Part shown: positions 48,405 to 58,016 of the stretch, piece by piece
Numbering within the stretch: the first letter of the stretch is position 1
Layout of the letters: each line of letters opens with the position of its first letter
Assembly (NCBI GenBank): GCA_023091665.1
Contig: JALJCQ010000033.1
Location: forward strand, 124,001-188,000
Direction: 5' to 3'
DNA length: 64,000 nucleotides
DNA from: Pythium myriotylum
Taxonomy: Eukaryota; Oomycota; Peronosporomycetes; Pythiales; Pythiaceae
The notes under the pieces: generated by a model
Databases searched by the model: none
Seen by the model: only the letters and a program-made list of their open reading frames with translations
What the model was told of the DNA's origin: nothing
Program-made: the position numbers and the translations under genes

Positions 48405-51173
48405 CTAGTAGAGCTTGATGCCGGGCTGCACATCCGTGGATCGCTCGCGTTCCATCTGGATCTGGTAAAGTAGCTCAGCCTGGTCGGCGATCGCGCTCTC
48501 AACTCGAAGTTGCATCGCCTTCTGGCTCTTGCCTTTGGGCTGCGTCTCGGTCGTCGGCGCTGAGCCAAACGATCCGTTCGAAGAGATCGTCGAAGCCTCA
48601 CTAAGCGATGTGCCGTTGTTGGCGAGCGGCAAGCCATTCGACGGCGCCCGGGCGTTCCGTTGGAAGCGCATTGCAGGCCCAACAGACTCGGACAGCGACG
48701 AGGCCACAGAGGAGGCCGGAGAGGCCAGCAGGTGGCGACGCATGGCCTCATCCTGGATATGTTGGATGCGCGCGATCAGCGCGTCCTCATCCTCTTCATC
48801 GCCATCGATAGTTGTGCTCATTCGGAAATCGTCTTCAAAAGCCGCCGCGTCGACCAGCATATCAGCATCAAACGACGAGAATGACACAGACGACATGTTG
48901 CTGTCACGGTGGGTCGCCGACGAGACACGATACCTTCCTACGGGTGGTGGTGGCGGCGGTGCGAGACGATCACGGGTCAGGGCTACGGGCGGAGCACTAC
49001 CTGTACGGATGAGATGCGGCTGCGGGCGGAGCTCATGCACGTCCAGCGAAGTCAGAGCACTGGGTCTCAGGGGCGGCGATGTTGAATAGTCGGCCTCTCC
49101 TTCGTCGTCTGTGTCAGCTAGCAGGTCCTCGAGACGCAGCCTTGCATCGTGCTTGCTGTAGCGAACCTCATTAAGCGCTTGAGCTGTGAGGACGAAGTTC
49201 TGTGCCACTGGCGGTGGCGGAGGCAATTTCGCAGCCGTCTTCCGATCCGATGACATCGTGAACCGCTCTTCCTGAACAGTCATATGGGCGATCTTGCCAA
49301 CCTGCGGATGGCGGACAACGTCGTGATCTGGGTCGGAGTGGTAGCCCACAGCTTCATCGTCACTCTCATCGTCGTGCGCATTGATGCCGACTGAGAAACC
49401 TGACTGCGCGAATTGCGAGTCAAGGGATGTGCCCGTGCGATCCTCCGGGACAGCATTAGCGCCCTTGAAATCGAGTGTCGTGTAAGGTTTGAAGTTTGAT
49501 GTCTCGAAGTCTCCGATGCTGAACTCGCTGGCTGTGTCGTCGTTGTCGTGGAAGTGCTGCTGGTGGTGGTGATGGTAGTACTGCTGTTCATTCATGTTCG
49601 GACCAGGGGTCTCGGGCACAAAGTACTCGGCATCCGACTCCTCATCGTGGCCCATGATGGGCAGTCCTTGGTCCTCGTCGTGCTCATCCGACTCGTGGAT
49701 CGGTTGCGCCTGGAGTCCTTTGGCTCCGTTCTCCCATGACAGCGCTTGCGTCCCTCTCCGGGACGAACGACCCTTGGCTGACAACTGTGTCTCACGTCGT
49801 ATTGCCACCTTTTTGTTCTCCACGCAGCGTCGGCAGACCTTACCCACCATGGCAGCGTCGTTCTCGCTTGCACCACGCATTCGCCCACGTGAGTCGGAGT
49901 CGAAGTTCCCGCCGAGTGTCGCTGGCTGATCATCCTCCTCGCCAAACGGTAGCTTGCTGCTTGGTGTGGACGACGTTCGGTTGTATGATCGGTTTGAGCT
50001 AGGACGCACCGGGTACGCGCCAACGCTGGCAGCCGTCGGGTAGGTGAGGAGGAAATACTGCGTGCAGTTGCGGCAGATGACCTCGCCGCACGCGCGGCAG
50101 TGGTGACGCATGCGACGGCCGAAGCGGAAGCGCTTCTGGCACAGAGCGCAGGCCTTGCGCTCGCTATCGGCGACCCACTCTGTTGCGAGGTCGAGCGTGA
50201 TTTGGCGCTCGTCGTCAAGCGGAGCGTCGACGCCAGAGCCCTTGAGTGACCAGCCAGCCTTCCAGAAACGCTTCATGTATCGCTCCACAAGCCAGAGCGG
50301 TACTTTGCCCTTGGGGTGTGCGAGACCCTTCATGCACACGGTGAGGATACCAGCGGATTCGTCGGGGCCCGACGGCATGAGGTATCCCGGGCCGTCCATC
50401 CAGTACACGTACGCAGCCTCGAGGTGAGCCCGTGTGAGCCCAAAGTAGGCCTGCTCTCCACCGAACTCGTCGAGACTGATGGACTGGATGATGCGGTAGA
50501 GCATGCGGTGGCCTTGCGCGTTTACGTGCGTGCCCGTGTGCTCGAGGTACACGAATTCTCGGTGGTTCACGAGCTTCTCGAACGGCGACTTGAGTGCGGT
50601 CCACTTGAGCCCGATGTACCAGAACGGGTCGAACGGCTTGGCGCCTTCCAGGGTCTGTAGGATGCAGCAGTCAAGGTACGCGTTGCCGTAGCTGTTGGAA
50701 ACCTGCTGTCGCTGCGCGCGCGTCGTCTCGCAGTGGATGGACGCGATGACGTCGTCCAGGTTGTAGCCCGCGAGCCGCACCGAACCCATGAAGGCGCGGC
50801 CGCCTGCGCCGCCGATGCCGCGCTTGGCGCGGTGGCCCGGCGCGTCCTCGGGCAGCGCGCCGAGTGGCGAGTCGTCCGAGGACATGGAGGTCGTTTGCGA
50901 GAGCTGCGGGCGGTTCGACTTGACGACTTTGGTGGGTCGCGACGTGGTCGTGGTCTTCATCATGAAGCAGACGTCGGGCGAGCGCTGCGAGACCTTCCAT
51001 CCTCGCTCGCGCGCCGCCTTGACGTTGGAGCGGCCCCACGAGGGCCCGTCGCGCAGCACTTCGAGCGCTGTGCGCACGGCGAAGGCGCGCAGCTCCTCGT
51101 GCTGCTCGGGCGAGACGCGCACCCGCGGCAGCACGCGCTCGGGCAGCGGGAACTCGAAGCGCTGGGCTGCCAT
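48405..51173 (-). CDS. START domain / FYVE zinc finger protein with split finger, 922 aa
   Basis: Single exon, ATG at 51171-51173. START-like region about 5-320 with an inserted Ser/Gly-rich loop at 75-130 and the family block WYIGLKWTALKSP (about 184-196). The finger (Cys from about 342) is the only one in the window with the full PI3P-binding signature: MRHHCRACGEVICRNC. However, the last Cys pair (KVCRRC, about 445) is separated from the third by about 75 residues of Ser/Asn/Asp-rich sequence, where FYVE fingers normally have about 20. The long tail is acidic and disordered with His-rich (YYHHHHQQHFHD) and Pro-rich stretches, and ends with the family helix (LRVESAIADQAELLYQIQME). Likely an endosome-directed lipid-binding protein. 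Confidence 0.9.
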   Translation of the reverse strand: MAAQRFEFPLPERVLPRVRVSPEQHEELRAFAVRTALEVLRDGPSWGRSNVKAARERGWKVSQRSPDVCFMMKTTTTSRPTKVVKSNRPQLSQTTSMSSDDSPLGALPEDAPGHRAKRGIGGAGGRAFMGSVRLAGYNLDDVIASIHCETTRAQRQQVSNSYGNAYLDCCILQTLEGAKPFDPFWYIGLKWTALKSPFEKLVNHREFVYLEHTGTHVNAQGHRMLYRIIQSISLDEFGGEQAYFGLTRAHLEAAYVYWMDGPGYLMPSGPDESAGILTVCMKGLAHPKGKVPLWLVERYMKRFWKAGWSLKGSGVDAPLDDERQITLDLATEWVADSERKACALCQKRFRFGRRMRHHCRACGEVICRNCTQYFLLTYPTAASVGAYPVRPSSNRSYNRTSSTPSSKLPFGEEDDQPATLGGNFDSDSRGRMRGASENDAAMVGKVCRRCVENKKVAIRRETQLSAKGRSSRRGTQALSWENGAKGLQAQPIHESDEHDEDQGLPIMGHDEESDAEYFVPETPGPNMNEQQYYHHHHQQHFHDNDDTASEFSIGDFETSNFKPYTTLDFKGANAVPEDRTGTSLDSQFAQSGFSVGINAHDDESDDEAVGYHSDPDHDVVRHPQVGKIAHMTVQEERFTMSSDRKTAAKLPPPPPVAQNFVLTAQALNEVRYSKHDARLRLEDLLADTDDEGEADYSTSPPLRPSALTSLDVHELRPQPHLIRTGSAPPVALTRDRLAPPPPPPVGRYRVSSATHRDSNMSSVSFSSFDADMLVDAAAFEDDFRMSTTIDGDEEDEDALIARIQHIQDEAMRRHLLASPASSVASSLSESVGPAMRFQRNARAPSNGLPLANNGTSLSEASTISSNGSFGSAPTTETQPKGKSQKAMQLRVESAIADQAELLYQIQMERERSTDVQPGIKLY

Positions 51174-53007
51174 GGCGATTCGGGAGTGAGACGGATGTGT
51201 GGGTCGGCGCGCGAGATCAGACGCGGCCTCGTGAGCCGACGCGAGCGCACGACGCCGAGCGTGACGCGGTTGACTGGGGGAGGTCGGAAGCCCACGTGTC
51301 GAGTCGAGCTGTCACCCGGCAGTAACCTCTGGTGACCGGCGAGTCCCGCGGGGTGTAACGCCGCCGAGTGAGTAACACCGCTTTGGCTCGGTGGGACGGG
51401 CTCGCGTCGACGAGAACGAGAATGGAGGCCTCCAAGGCGTAGTGATCAAGGCGCCGAATGCTGCCGCGGGCGCCTCCAGTTCCCAGGCCGCCGTCGAGGT
51501 CGTTGACGCGCCGTGGATGGGCGACTGCGGCGGCGCTCGCGCGCTGCTCTTTCTGCGGCGATCGCTCTCTATCCCGTTGCCCGCGTCGCTTGCAACTGAA
51601 GGTCTCCATTTTCACGGAGGCGTGATTGGCGAGGAAGCGTCGCTTAAGGCAGTGGATTCAGCCCAATCGAAGCCCCGTGTAATGGGATAGAGGATGATGG
51701 CCGTTTTCTCACCGGCATCAGATGTCGGGCGTCGACGGCTGACCTCACCTACCCCTTGAAGCGATATGATTGATCTCTTGCATCGGATCTTCCAAATGTG
51801 GCAGGGCGTCTTTGGGAAACACGATGCACTTGTCAGCTTCTGGCGAGACCTTTCTCATTCCAACTCACCGAACTGGACCCGCTCCATGGCGGCAACTCCA
51901 AATTCACCGCAGAGCCACACACTTGTCACCCGTGGCTGGCGTGCGAATGCGTCGCAGCCAACATGCGACACATCTTGGTTGTCAACTTCGCACCGTTTAC
52001 CTGGATGAGTTTGGAACGGCCCGATTTCTGGGTAGAATGGCTTGCATCGGGTTTTGCGTATCTGGCAATTAGCTGATCATGTGACTTGTCAGTAGTTGAC
52101 CAGCGGGTGTTCAGCTTTCTGCGATCTCACTATCGATCTGATGGAGCGAAGCTGGCGCCTCATCAGGTGGCTGCCTGACCTGACGACGGCGAGGCTTCAC
52201 ACGTGACGTCCGGTGGCCACGTCTCTGGGTTCACCTCCTTGTCTCTCTGGCAGTCGCTTCTTCTCTAGGGGCAGCGTCGCTGCTCGTTGTGTACACTCAT
52301 GCGAAGTACTGTACCGTAGAGAAGAGCGGATGCGCGCCATTCCTTGATGTGGTGAACTTCTTGCGCCCAATTCCTTTCCCACCGAATGGGATTGGGGTTT
52401 GCTCCGTTCACCGATCGTTCAACGTTGCATGAGAGCAGGGATGGGTATGGTCCTTTTTGTCTCGTGGAGAGTCTGTACGAACTGCACTTTCATCGGCACT
52501 TCCAGAGTGGAGCCATTCGCCTAGGTACGTAGCAACTTCAACACAATAAATTTTGAAGTCGAGAACATGCTTTGTTCCGCGCGACAATGAAATCTCTAAT
52601 GATCGATTGCAGTGCAGTCGATCATGGAAGATTTCAATGTAGAATATGGGGACTCGACGTCAGCGATAGGCGTGCATTTACCGGATAGTACGACTACGAA
52701 TTCTGTGGACGAAGGGTGAAAGCGGGCTTCCTCCTCTGTGTTCATCTTGCCATGACCAGAACACAGACCGTGGTGAATCGGGCTGACCAGAGTCTCACAA
52801 GTCGCGACAGGTCGTTTCTCTAGCATCTGGTTGTGGTGATCAGTAATGTTGAGAGCGTCATGGGTTGAGCAAGATCAACCAAATACGGATACCAAATCGT
52901 CTGCGAAAGACAAGTCACAGTACAGAGCGCATCCATTGGGACATATATTGTTGCACTCATGAACAGGGCTCAATGTGTCGAAGAACGAAGAAGAACCACT
53001 ATGGAGT
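51174..53007. other. Non-coding spacer, 1.8 kb
   Basis: 5' of the START/FYVE gene starting at 51173 and 3' of CISD2. No domain-bearing open frame. Contains the 25-base near-palindrome at 52600-52624. No tRNA recognised. Confidence 0.6.
52600..52624. repeat. 25-base near-perfect palindrome
   Basis: Arms TGATCGA and TCGATCA enclose TGCA / TGCA around a central G; only one pair (T opposite G, a wobble in RNA) breaks the symmetry. It lies in the spacer 414 bases 3' of the CISD2 stop. It could be a protein-binding site or an RNA hairpin; function unknown. Confidence 0.6.
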
Positions 53008-53637
53008 CTACGCCTTCTTGGTAATGACGAGCGGGCCAACATTGTCTCCTGCAGACATGCAGATCAGCCACCTCCATCTCTAACGCATCTGCTGATTACT
53101 GACGTACCAGTCTCCTTGTTGTGCTTCATGTGGCTACCGTCACACAGCGGGAACTGCTCACAAAGATCCTGACTCAGCACCAGCTGTGCTAGAGAAACAA
53201 CCAAGCAGGCCATCGCACCTTCTTCGACTTCCAGCAGCGGCACACCACACACTTGCCCTTGCCCTTCTCGCACAGCTCCTCAATCTCGGTGATGTCCTTG
53301 ATGTCGGCCACCTTGTCTTTGTCTAGATGCACTTGACGGTTCACGCGGCCGGGCTTGGAGCTCTTGCCGCCGCCGGCGAAGAGCGAGAAGAGAAGCACTG
53401 CGATGGTGATCAGCAGCGGCGCCAGGTACATCCATTCCTCCTGCTTGAGCTTGAGGAAGCCCGAGAACGTGCGCGGCAGCGGCAGGCCTTTGAGGTACTT
53501 TGGCAGCTGAACCTGTGGGCGGATCGCGGCGCAAACGACACCATCGGGATCAGCGCGTCTTGCTCTTTCCAACGGCAGCGACTATTGCCTCGCCGGAAGC
53601 TCGCACGCACCTTGAGATACTTGCGGATCGCGTCCAT
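53008..53637 (-). CDS. CISD2: CISD2/NAF-1-like 2Fe-2S (CDGSH) protein
   Basis: Exons 53637-53611 (9 codons), 53512-53219, 53153-53108 and 53048-53008 give 135 residues, the same length as human CISD2. The N terminus carries the CISD2-type VQLPKYLKGLPLP block at the exon 1/2 junction, followed by one membrane helix (about 38-55, YLAPLLITIAVLLFSLFAG). The cluster-binding motif CRCW...FPLCDGSH gives ligands Cys100, Cys102, Cys111 and His115, all present. It ends TGDNVGPLVITKKA. The family sits in the ER and outer mitochondrial membranes with the cluster in the cytosol and acts in Fe-S/redox and calcium handling. Divergent from EMC3, another ER membrane gene; an ATTGG box lies between them at 53839-53843. 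Confidence 0.96.
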
Positions 53638-53955
53638 GGTGTGATGGCTCTCGCTTCTTCTCGCGCTCGATGGATTTCCGACTGGATCATCTTGAACTCT
53701 TGAACCACCAGAACTCCGGTAAAACCTCGCGTCGAGTGCGATAAAACCTCAGTGGAGGAACCATGGATACGCGGCCGGCTCATGTCAAAACCTCGTGGTA
53801 AACAGTGTGGTCCACGCAAGTGGGTACACTACGTCTCATTGGTTAGAATTGCGAAAGCTTGATACAAACATCTTCTATCGCGTTATTGTTCCAAACCCCC
53901 TCACTTCTCCACCTTGAGGGCGCCCGGCCACAGCGCAGAGAGGGGAGAAGCGAGC

Positions 53956-55135
53956 ATGGTGGAGATCATCCTGGACCCGAGCATCCGCGACTGGGTCGTG
54001 CTGCCCATGATGCTCATCATCGGCTGCTCGTCGAGCATGCGCCACTACATCACGCAGCTGCTCAAGACCGAGAAGATCGCGGCCATCGACGAGCTGCGTC
54101 CCATGTACGTTTCCCCTCGGCGGCCGCGCGCCCTCGCGGCTCCTGATGCGCTCGTCTCGACAGGAACACGGTCAGGCGCGCGCAGATCGCGCGCATCAAC
54201 TCCAAGTTCGTCACCGCCGACGCCTTCGCCATGCGCCGCGTACGTTTGTCCGCTCGCTGCGAACGGAAAAGTTGGTAACGTGGCGAACTAACGGAAGCTC
54301 TCTCGTAGCATTACTTCACGGCGTCCCAGAAGAAGCACGGCATGCGTGGCGCGCTGCGCGAAAAGGTCAAGAACGAGGCCATGCATCAGATGATGAATCC
54401 GAACAGCATGATCGAGATGATGAAGGGCAACATGACTTTCATGGGCTCCAACTTCGTCATGATGGGCCTCATGAGCTACTTCTTCGGTGGCTTCGTGCTC
54501 GGTGAGGCCGGCGACACTTGTGTTGATGTGGACGTGGACTGCACACTAAATCTGGTGCCTCTTCTCAGTCAAGGTGCCTTTCTCGTTGACGCAGAAGTTC
54601 AAGCTCATGCTTCAGCGTGGCATTGAGCTCAGGTAAAAACCATCTTGCTCGAAAGATGTTGGAATCGCCAGCTAACTCCGATATCTCTAGCACGCTTGAT
54701 GTGTCGTATGTATCCTCTGTATCGTGGTACTTCCTGGTCATGTTCGGCATGAGCGGGTTCCTTACGCTCATTCTCGGCGAAAAGACTGGTGCGTTCGACC
54801 TTCCTTCATAGTCGCAAGACGGTAATAACTAAGATCGCATCTTAGGCAACGAGGATGCGAAGGCGATGCAGATGCAGATGGGCATGGGTGCCGGCCCAAA
54901 CGTTGGTTTCGACGCGCCGAAGGTCTACAAGCAAGAGCGCGTGAGCCTCGCGCTCCACCAACACGAGTGGTCGCTCGAGCACGCTGAGAAGCGTCTACTC
55001 GGTGAGCCGATTCCGAAGCCGCAGAAGAAGACCACTTCGTCGTTCTTCTCGTCTACGGTGACCACGTCGACCACTACAACGACAGTTACCGAGACTAAGA
55101 GCGCGAAGTTCAACAAGACAACGAAGAAGAGATAA
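53956..55135 (+). CDS. EMC3: ER membrane protein complex subunit 3 (EMC3)
   Basis: Exons 53956-54104, 54164-54239, 54309-54501, 54569-54632, 54691-54788 and 54846-55135 give 289 residues. It belongs to the Oxa1/YidC superfamily: three membrane helices (about 12-30, 125-145, 175-195) with the Met-rich cytosolic loop MMNPNSMIEMMKGN before the second. Diagnostic text: LDPSIRDWVVLPMM, KVPFPLTQKFK and LDVSYVSSVSWYFL. In the EMC it forms the hydrophilic groove used to insert tail-anchored and multi-pass proteins. The Thr/Lys-rich tail after LLGEPIPKPQKK is variable. Six exons in 1.2 kb with introns of 57-69 nt. The stop is 164 bases from the stop of the converging homeobox gene. Confidence 0.96.
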
Positions 55136-55299
55136 GTAATACTTCCCTTCGCGGTATCTGCGAAAGATGGCTTGACAAGCGAACAGTAACGCATTTCCCA
55201 TAAGGAAAGATGGCTATGTCTTCACGGTACTTCACTTGTCATATTTTCATCAGAATTGTTTCACGGAAACTGCATTATCCTCTCTGCTCAAGAAACGGC

Positions 55300-56322
55300 T
55301 CAAGCCTTGGTCGGTTCATTCTTGCGCAACAACAGATCAAGAAGACACCGCGGTTTCTTTGCCTTCTTTGAATCCTTCGGTTTCCAGTGGCGCTTACGCA
55401 TGTTCGCAAACCAGTTCCGCACCTGTTGTTCGGTGAGACCGGTTTTCTCGGCGATCTGCGCGCGCTCTAGCTGCGATGGATATGGCTTGGCCTTATGGTG
55501 AAGGAACCACGCGATTAGAAACTCGTTCGACTGGCGAGCGAGGCGAGATCGACGGTAGGCGCTCACGCTCGCTTCCCTAGGGTGTGGATTAGCAGACTGA
55601 GCTCTGTTACTCGCTTCCAAGGCAGATGTCTGACTACGCAGGCGAAGCGGCCGGTACATCGACGTCGCCTCTAAAGGCGGTAGTTTTGTCTGGACAACGT
55701 CTCCAGGCATGGCTACCGTAATCCACTCGGTGTGGAGCGCGTGGATCGTCGCCTCGACCCTGTGGACTTGAGCCACCACGGCTGCACTCATGTAGTCCCA
55801 AAGGTGGGAGTAGTAAAGCGCTAACTTCACCATCATGTCGTCTACTTGCGGAGTTGTCGGTGAGAATTTCCAGGGATCCTCCACTCCCTGACGACGCGTC
55901 AGAAACTCCGCGACGTTCTGCCACTGATCGGGACCGAGCGCTTTCTTGACAAACTTCTGTCCGTAGATGCAGGCTTTCATCTCCAACGTGGACACTTCCT
56001 GCGCTAAGACACCATACTCGTCAACCGCAGGGAGAAGCTCCGCAACAAGCTGTGACGGCTGGGAGAGGAGTTCGCGTAGCGTCTGGATGAGTGGCCGGAG
56101 TGCGTGGCGCTTGACCTCGGTCTCCGCTTGTGGGAAGACAACGTAGAAGGCTTCGGGATCGTCCTCAAGAACGATTGTGTCGTCGTCTGTGCTGTCAAAA
56201 TCCATCGGCTCCTCGTCGAAGAGGGAGGAGTCACGGCTCGTCGGGGCCAAGTGGTCCATGTCCATCGCGTCGGGAGGCAGTCTAGCTCTATCACAACTGC
56301 GGCGGGTCGGGATATGGCACAA
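55300..56322 (-). CDS. TALE-type homeodomain protein, 340 aa
   Basis: Single exon. The homeodomain is at about residues 250-312; between helices 1 and 2 it has the three-residue-loop-extension pattern (HHKAKPYPSQLERAQIAEKT) and the recognition helix reads QVRNWFANMRKR, with the W, F, N and R that contact DNA. The N-terminal 240 residues are acidic at first (EEPMDFDSTDDDTIVLEDD), then helical, without a recognisable MEIS or KNOX domain. A second ATG at residue 20 (MDMDHLAPTS) is an alternative start. Likely a nuclear transcription factor; target genes unknown. The 402-base gap upstream (56323-56724) holds nothing recognised apart from an ATTGG at 56508-56512. Confidence 0.92.
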   Translation of the reverse strand: MCHIPTRRSCDRARLPPDAMDMDHLAPTSRDSSLFDEEPMDFDSTDDDTIVLEDDPEAFYVVFPQAETEVKRHALRPLIQTLRELLSQPSQLVAELLPAVDEYGVLAQEVSTLEMKACIYGQKFVKKALGPDQWQNVAEFLTRRQGVEDPWKFSPTTPQVDDMMVKLALYYSHLWDYMSAAVVAQVHRVEATIHALHTEWITVAMPGDVVQTKLPPLEATSMYRPLRLRSQTSALEASNRAQSANPHPREASVSAYRRSRLARQSNEFLIAWFLHHKAKPYPSQLERAQIAEKTGLTEQQVRNWFANMRKRHWKPKDSKKAKKPRCLLDLLLRKNEPTKA

Positions 56323-56724
56323 CTGGGAGACGTTGATGGTCTCCCTGTGGACCTCGTCACGAGTTAGTACTGTTCAATGGCTGCTCAGCTTCTTCGAAAC
56401 GGGGTTTTCTCACTTTCCGAGTCCATCGTTTTCACAGTTGAAGGCGGCCTTTCCTCGATTTGAGGATATCATTGGCTGTAGTATCCGCACTTAAATGAAT
56501 GAAGCAATCTCATTGGATACCGAAACGAATGATTGATGCGTGGAGCCATCATGTCGTTTTCTGGGGTCTCTCTCTTCTCTGATGCGGTGGAGTTGCCCTG
56601 TGGGACAAGAATGACGCCAGTCTAACTGATGGGAGTCGTGAAGATAAACCGTGACGCTGCTGACTCAGTGCCTTTCGCATTCATCCATCTTCTCAATCCA
56701 TGTTCACTAGTAGAGCGAGAGTCT

Positions 56725-57887
56725 CTAGTTATGCTTCAAACGACGCCGAGCGATCATAGCAGCGCAAGTGCAAATGACGACAGCGCCCACTACACTCCAT
56801 ACACTGATAGGCTCGTGTAGAAGTGTGAGGTCCCAAATGAATGCAAAGACGACGTCGAGGTTGCGCATGACAGAGGCTATACCAGCCTTTTCGAGTTGGA
56901 AACCCCGCGTCAGCAGCAGTTGCGAGAAAAAACCGACGAGACCAGCCCCAATAACAGCAGCCCAAGCTGACAGCCTCATCTCCACTTTGAAGTTCTACCA
57001 CCAGAGCATTGGTCAGACCATTCCGTGTGCATGGATAGCCCTTGAAAAGAGTACACACCCGCTCAACGACGAATAGTGAGACGGCAGAAAACACGGTCGT
57101 CGTTAGTAGGTAGTAGTGAATGACCACCATGAAGTTGAGCTGCTGCAGTTGGCGCATGCTTACGTAGACCATGGAGCGTGACAAAGCGCTCAAAAGTGCA
57201 CACGCGATAGCGAAAGTCGAGCTGGTCTTCGTTTGTTCAGGATCCTTCCCAAAAATGAAGGTGGGTCGTGCAACGCAAATCACCCCAACAAACGATAGCA
57301 GAGCAAAGGCGAAGTGGACCTTGTCGATTCGCTCGCTTACGATGATAGCCCCCTACAAGCAGCATTCATAGGCCACATTCCAGGATTACACGATTGCGAT
57401 GAGTGTACAGCCGTCGTACCAAGAAGAATGTCCAGATAGGACTCGTAAAAAGCAGAACACTCGCATCTGCTAGCACCATTTGCTGGATCGCATAGAAACT
57501 CAACGACATGGCAGCAGTGCCTATGACGCATCGAACCACTAGAGGTTTCCAAAACTGCTGGCTAACACGAACGTCCACTCTGTAGACACGAATTGCCACC
57601 TGCCAAACAAGCTTAGGAAGTTGAAAGGTACACGCAAAAGCTGCGTAAATACACACCAGATTGAGCGACCACGCCACGATGGAGCGCCAGAACACGGTTT
57701 CCATTGATGGCATGTCGAACGACGCAACCTTGATGAGCAGCGAGAGCACGCTGTACAAAAAGGCCGACCCGATCACCAACACGACGCCCAACAAGCGCGG
57801 TGGGATATGGAGTCGACCCGGCGGTGTGTCTTCCTCGGGCACTTGCACCGCGATCAGCGGGAGACGTTCGCTAGCAGGTTGAGTCAT
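56725..57887 (-). CDS. EamA/DMT family transporter (SLC35G-like), 343 aa
   Basis: Exons 57887-57420, 57352-57059 and 56994-56725, introns 67 and 64 nt, all phase 0. Two EamA repeats of five helices each: the first with METVFWRSIVAW and ASVLLFTSPIWTFFLGA (end of repeat 1), the second beginning SSTFAIACALLSALSRSMVYVS and ending with SVMRNLDVVFAFIWDL, HEPISVWSVVGAVVI. This arrangement fits SLC35G/DMT permeases of unknown substrate, at the plasma or an endomembrane. It is not close to the SLC35F6-like pair. Only 129 bases separate its start from the stop of the next gene on the same strand. Confidence 0.88.
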
Positions 57888-58016
57888 GGCCTATACACCG
57901 CAAATTCTCGTTTGACGTGACGGGTTGTGTGCGCAGAGACACCCGCTTTGGTCATCATGTTCCCCATCTCACGGATGAAGAATGATGGCAACAGTACTGA
58001 GATATTGATAATAGGG

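Noticed and set aside
46244..51173. Recent inverted duplication of the two convergent START/FYVE genes
   Set aside because: The two proteins are too different in START loops, finger and tail.
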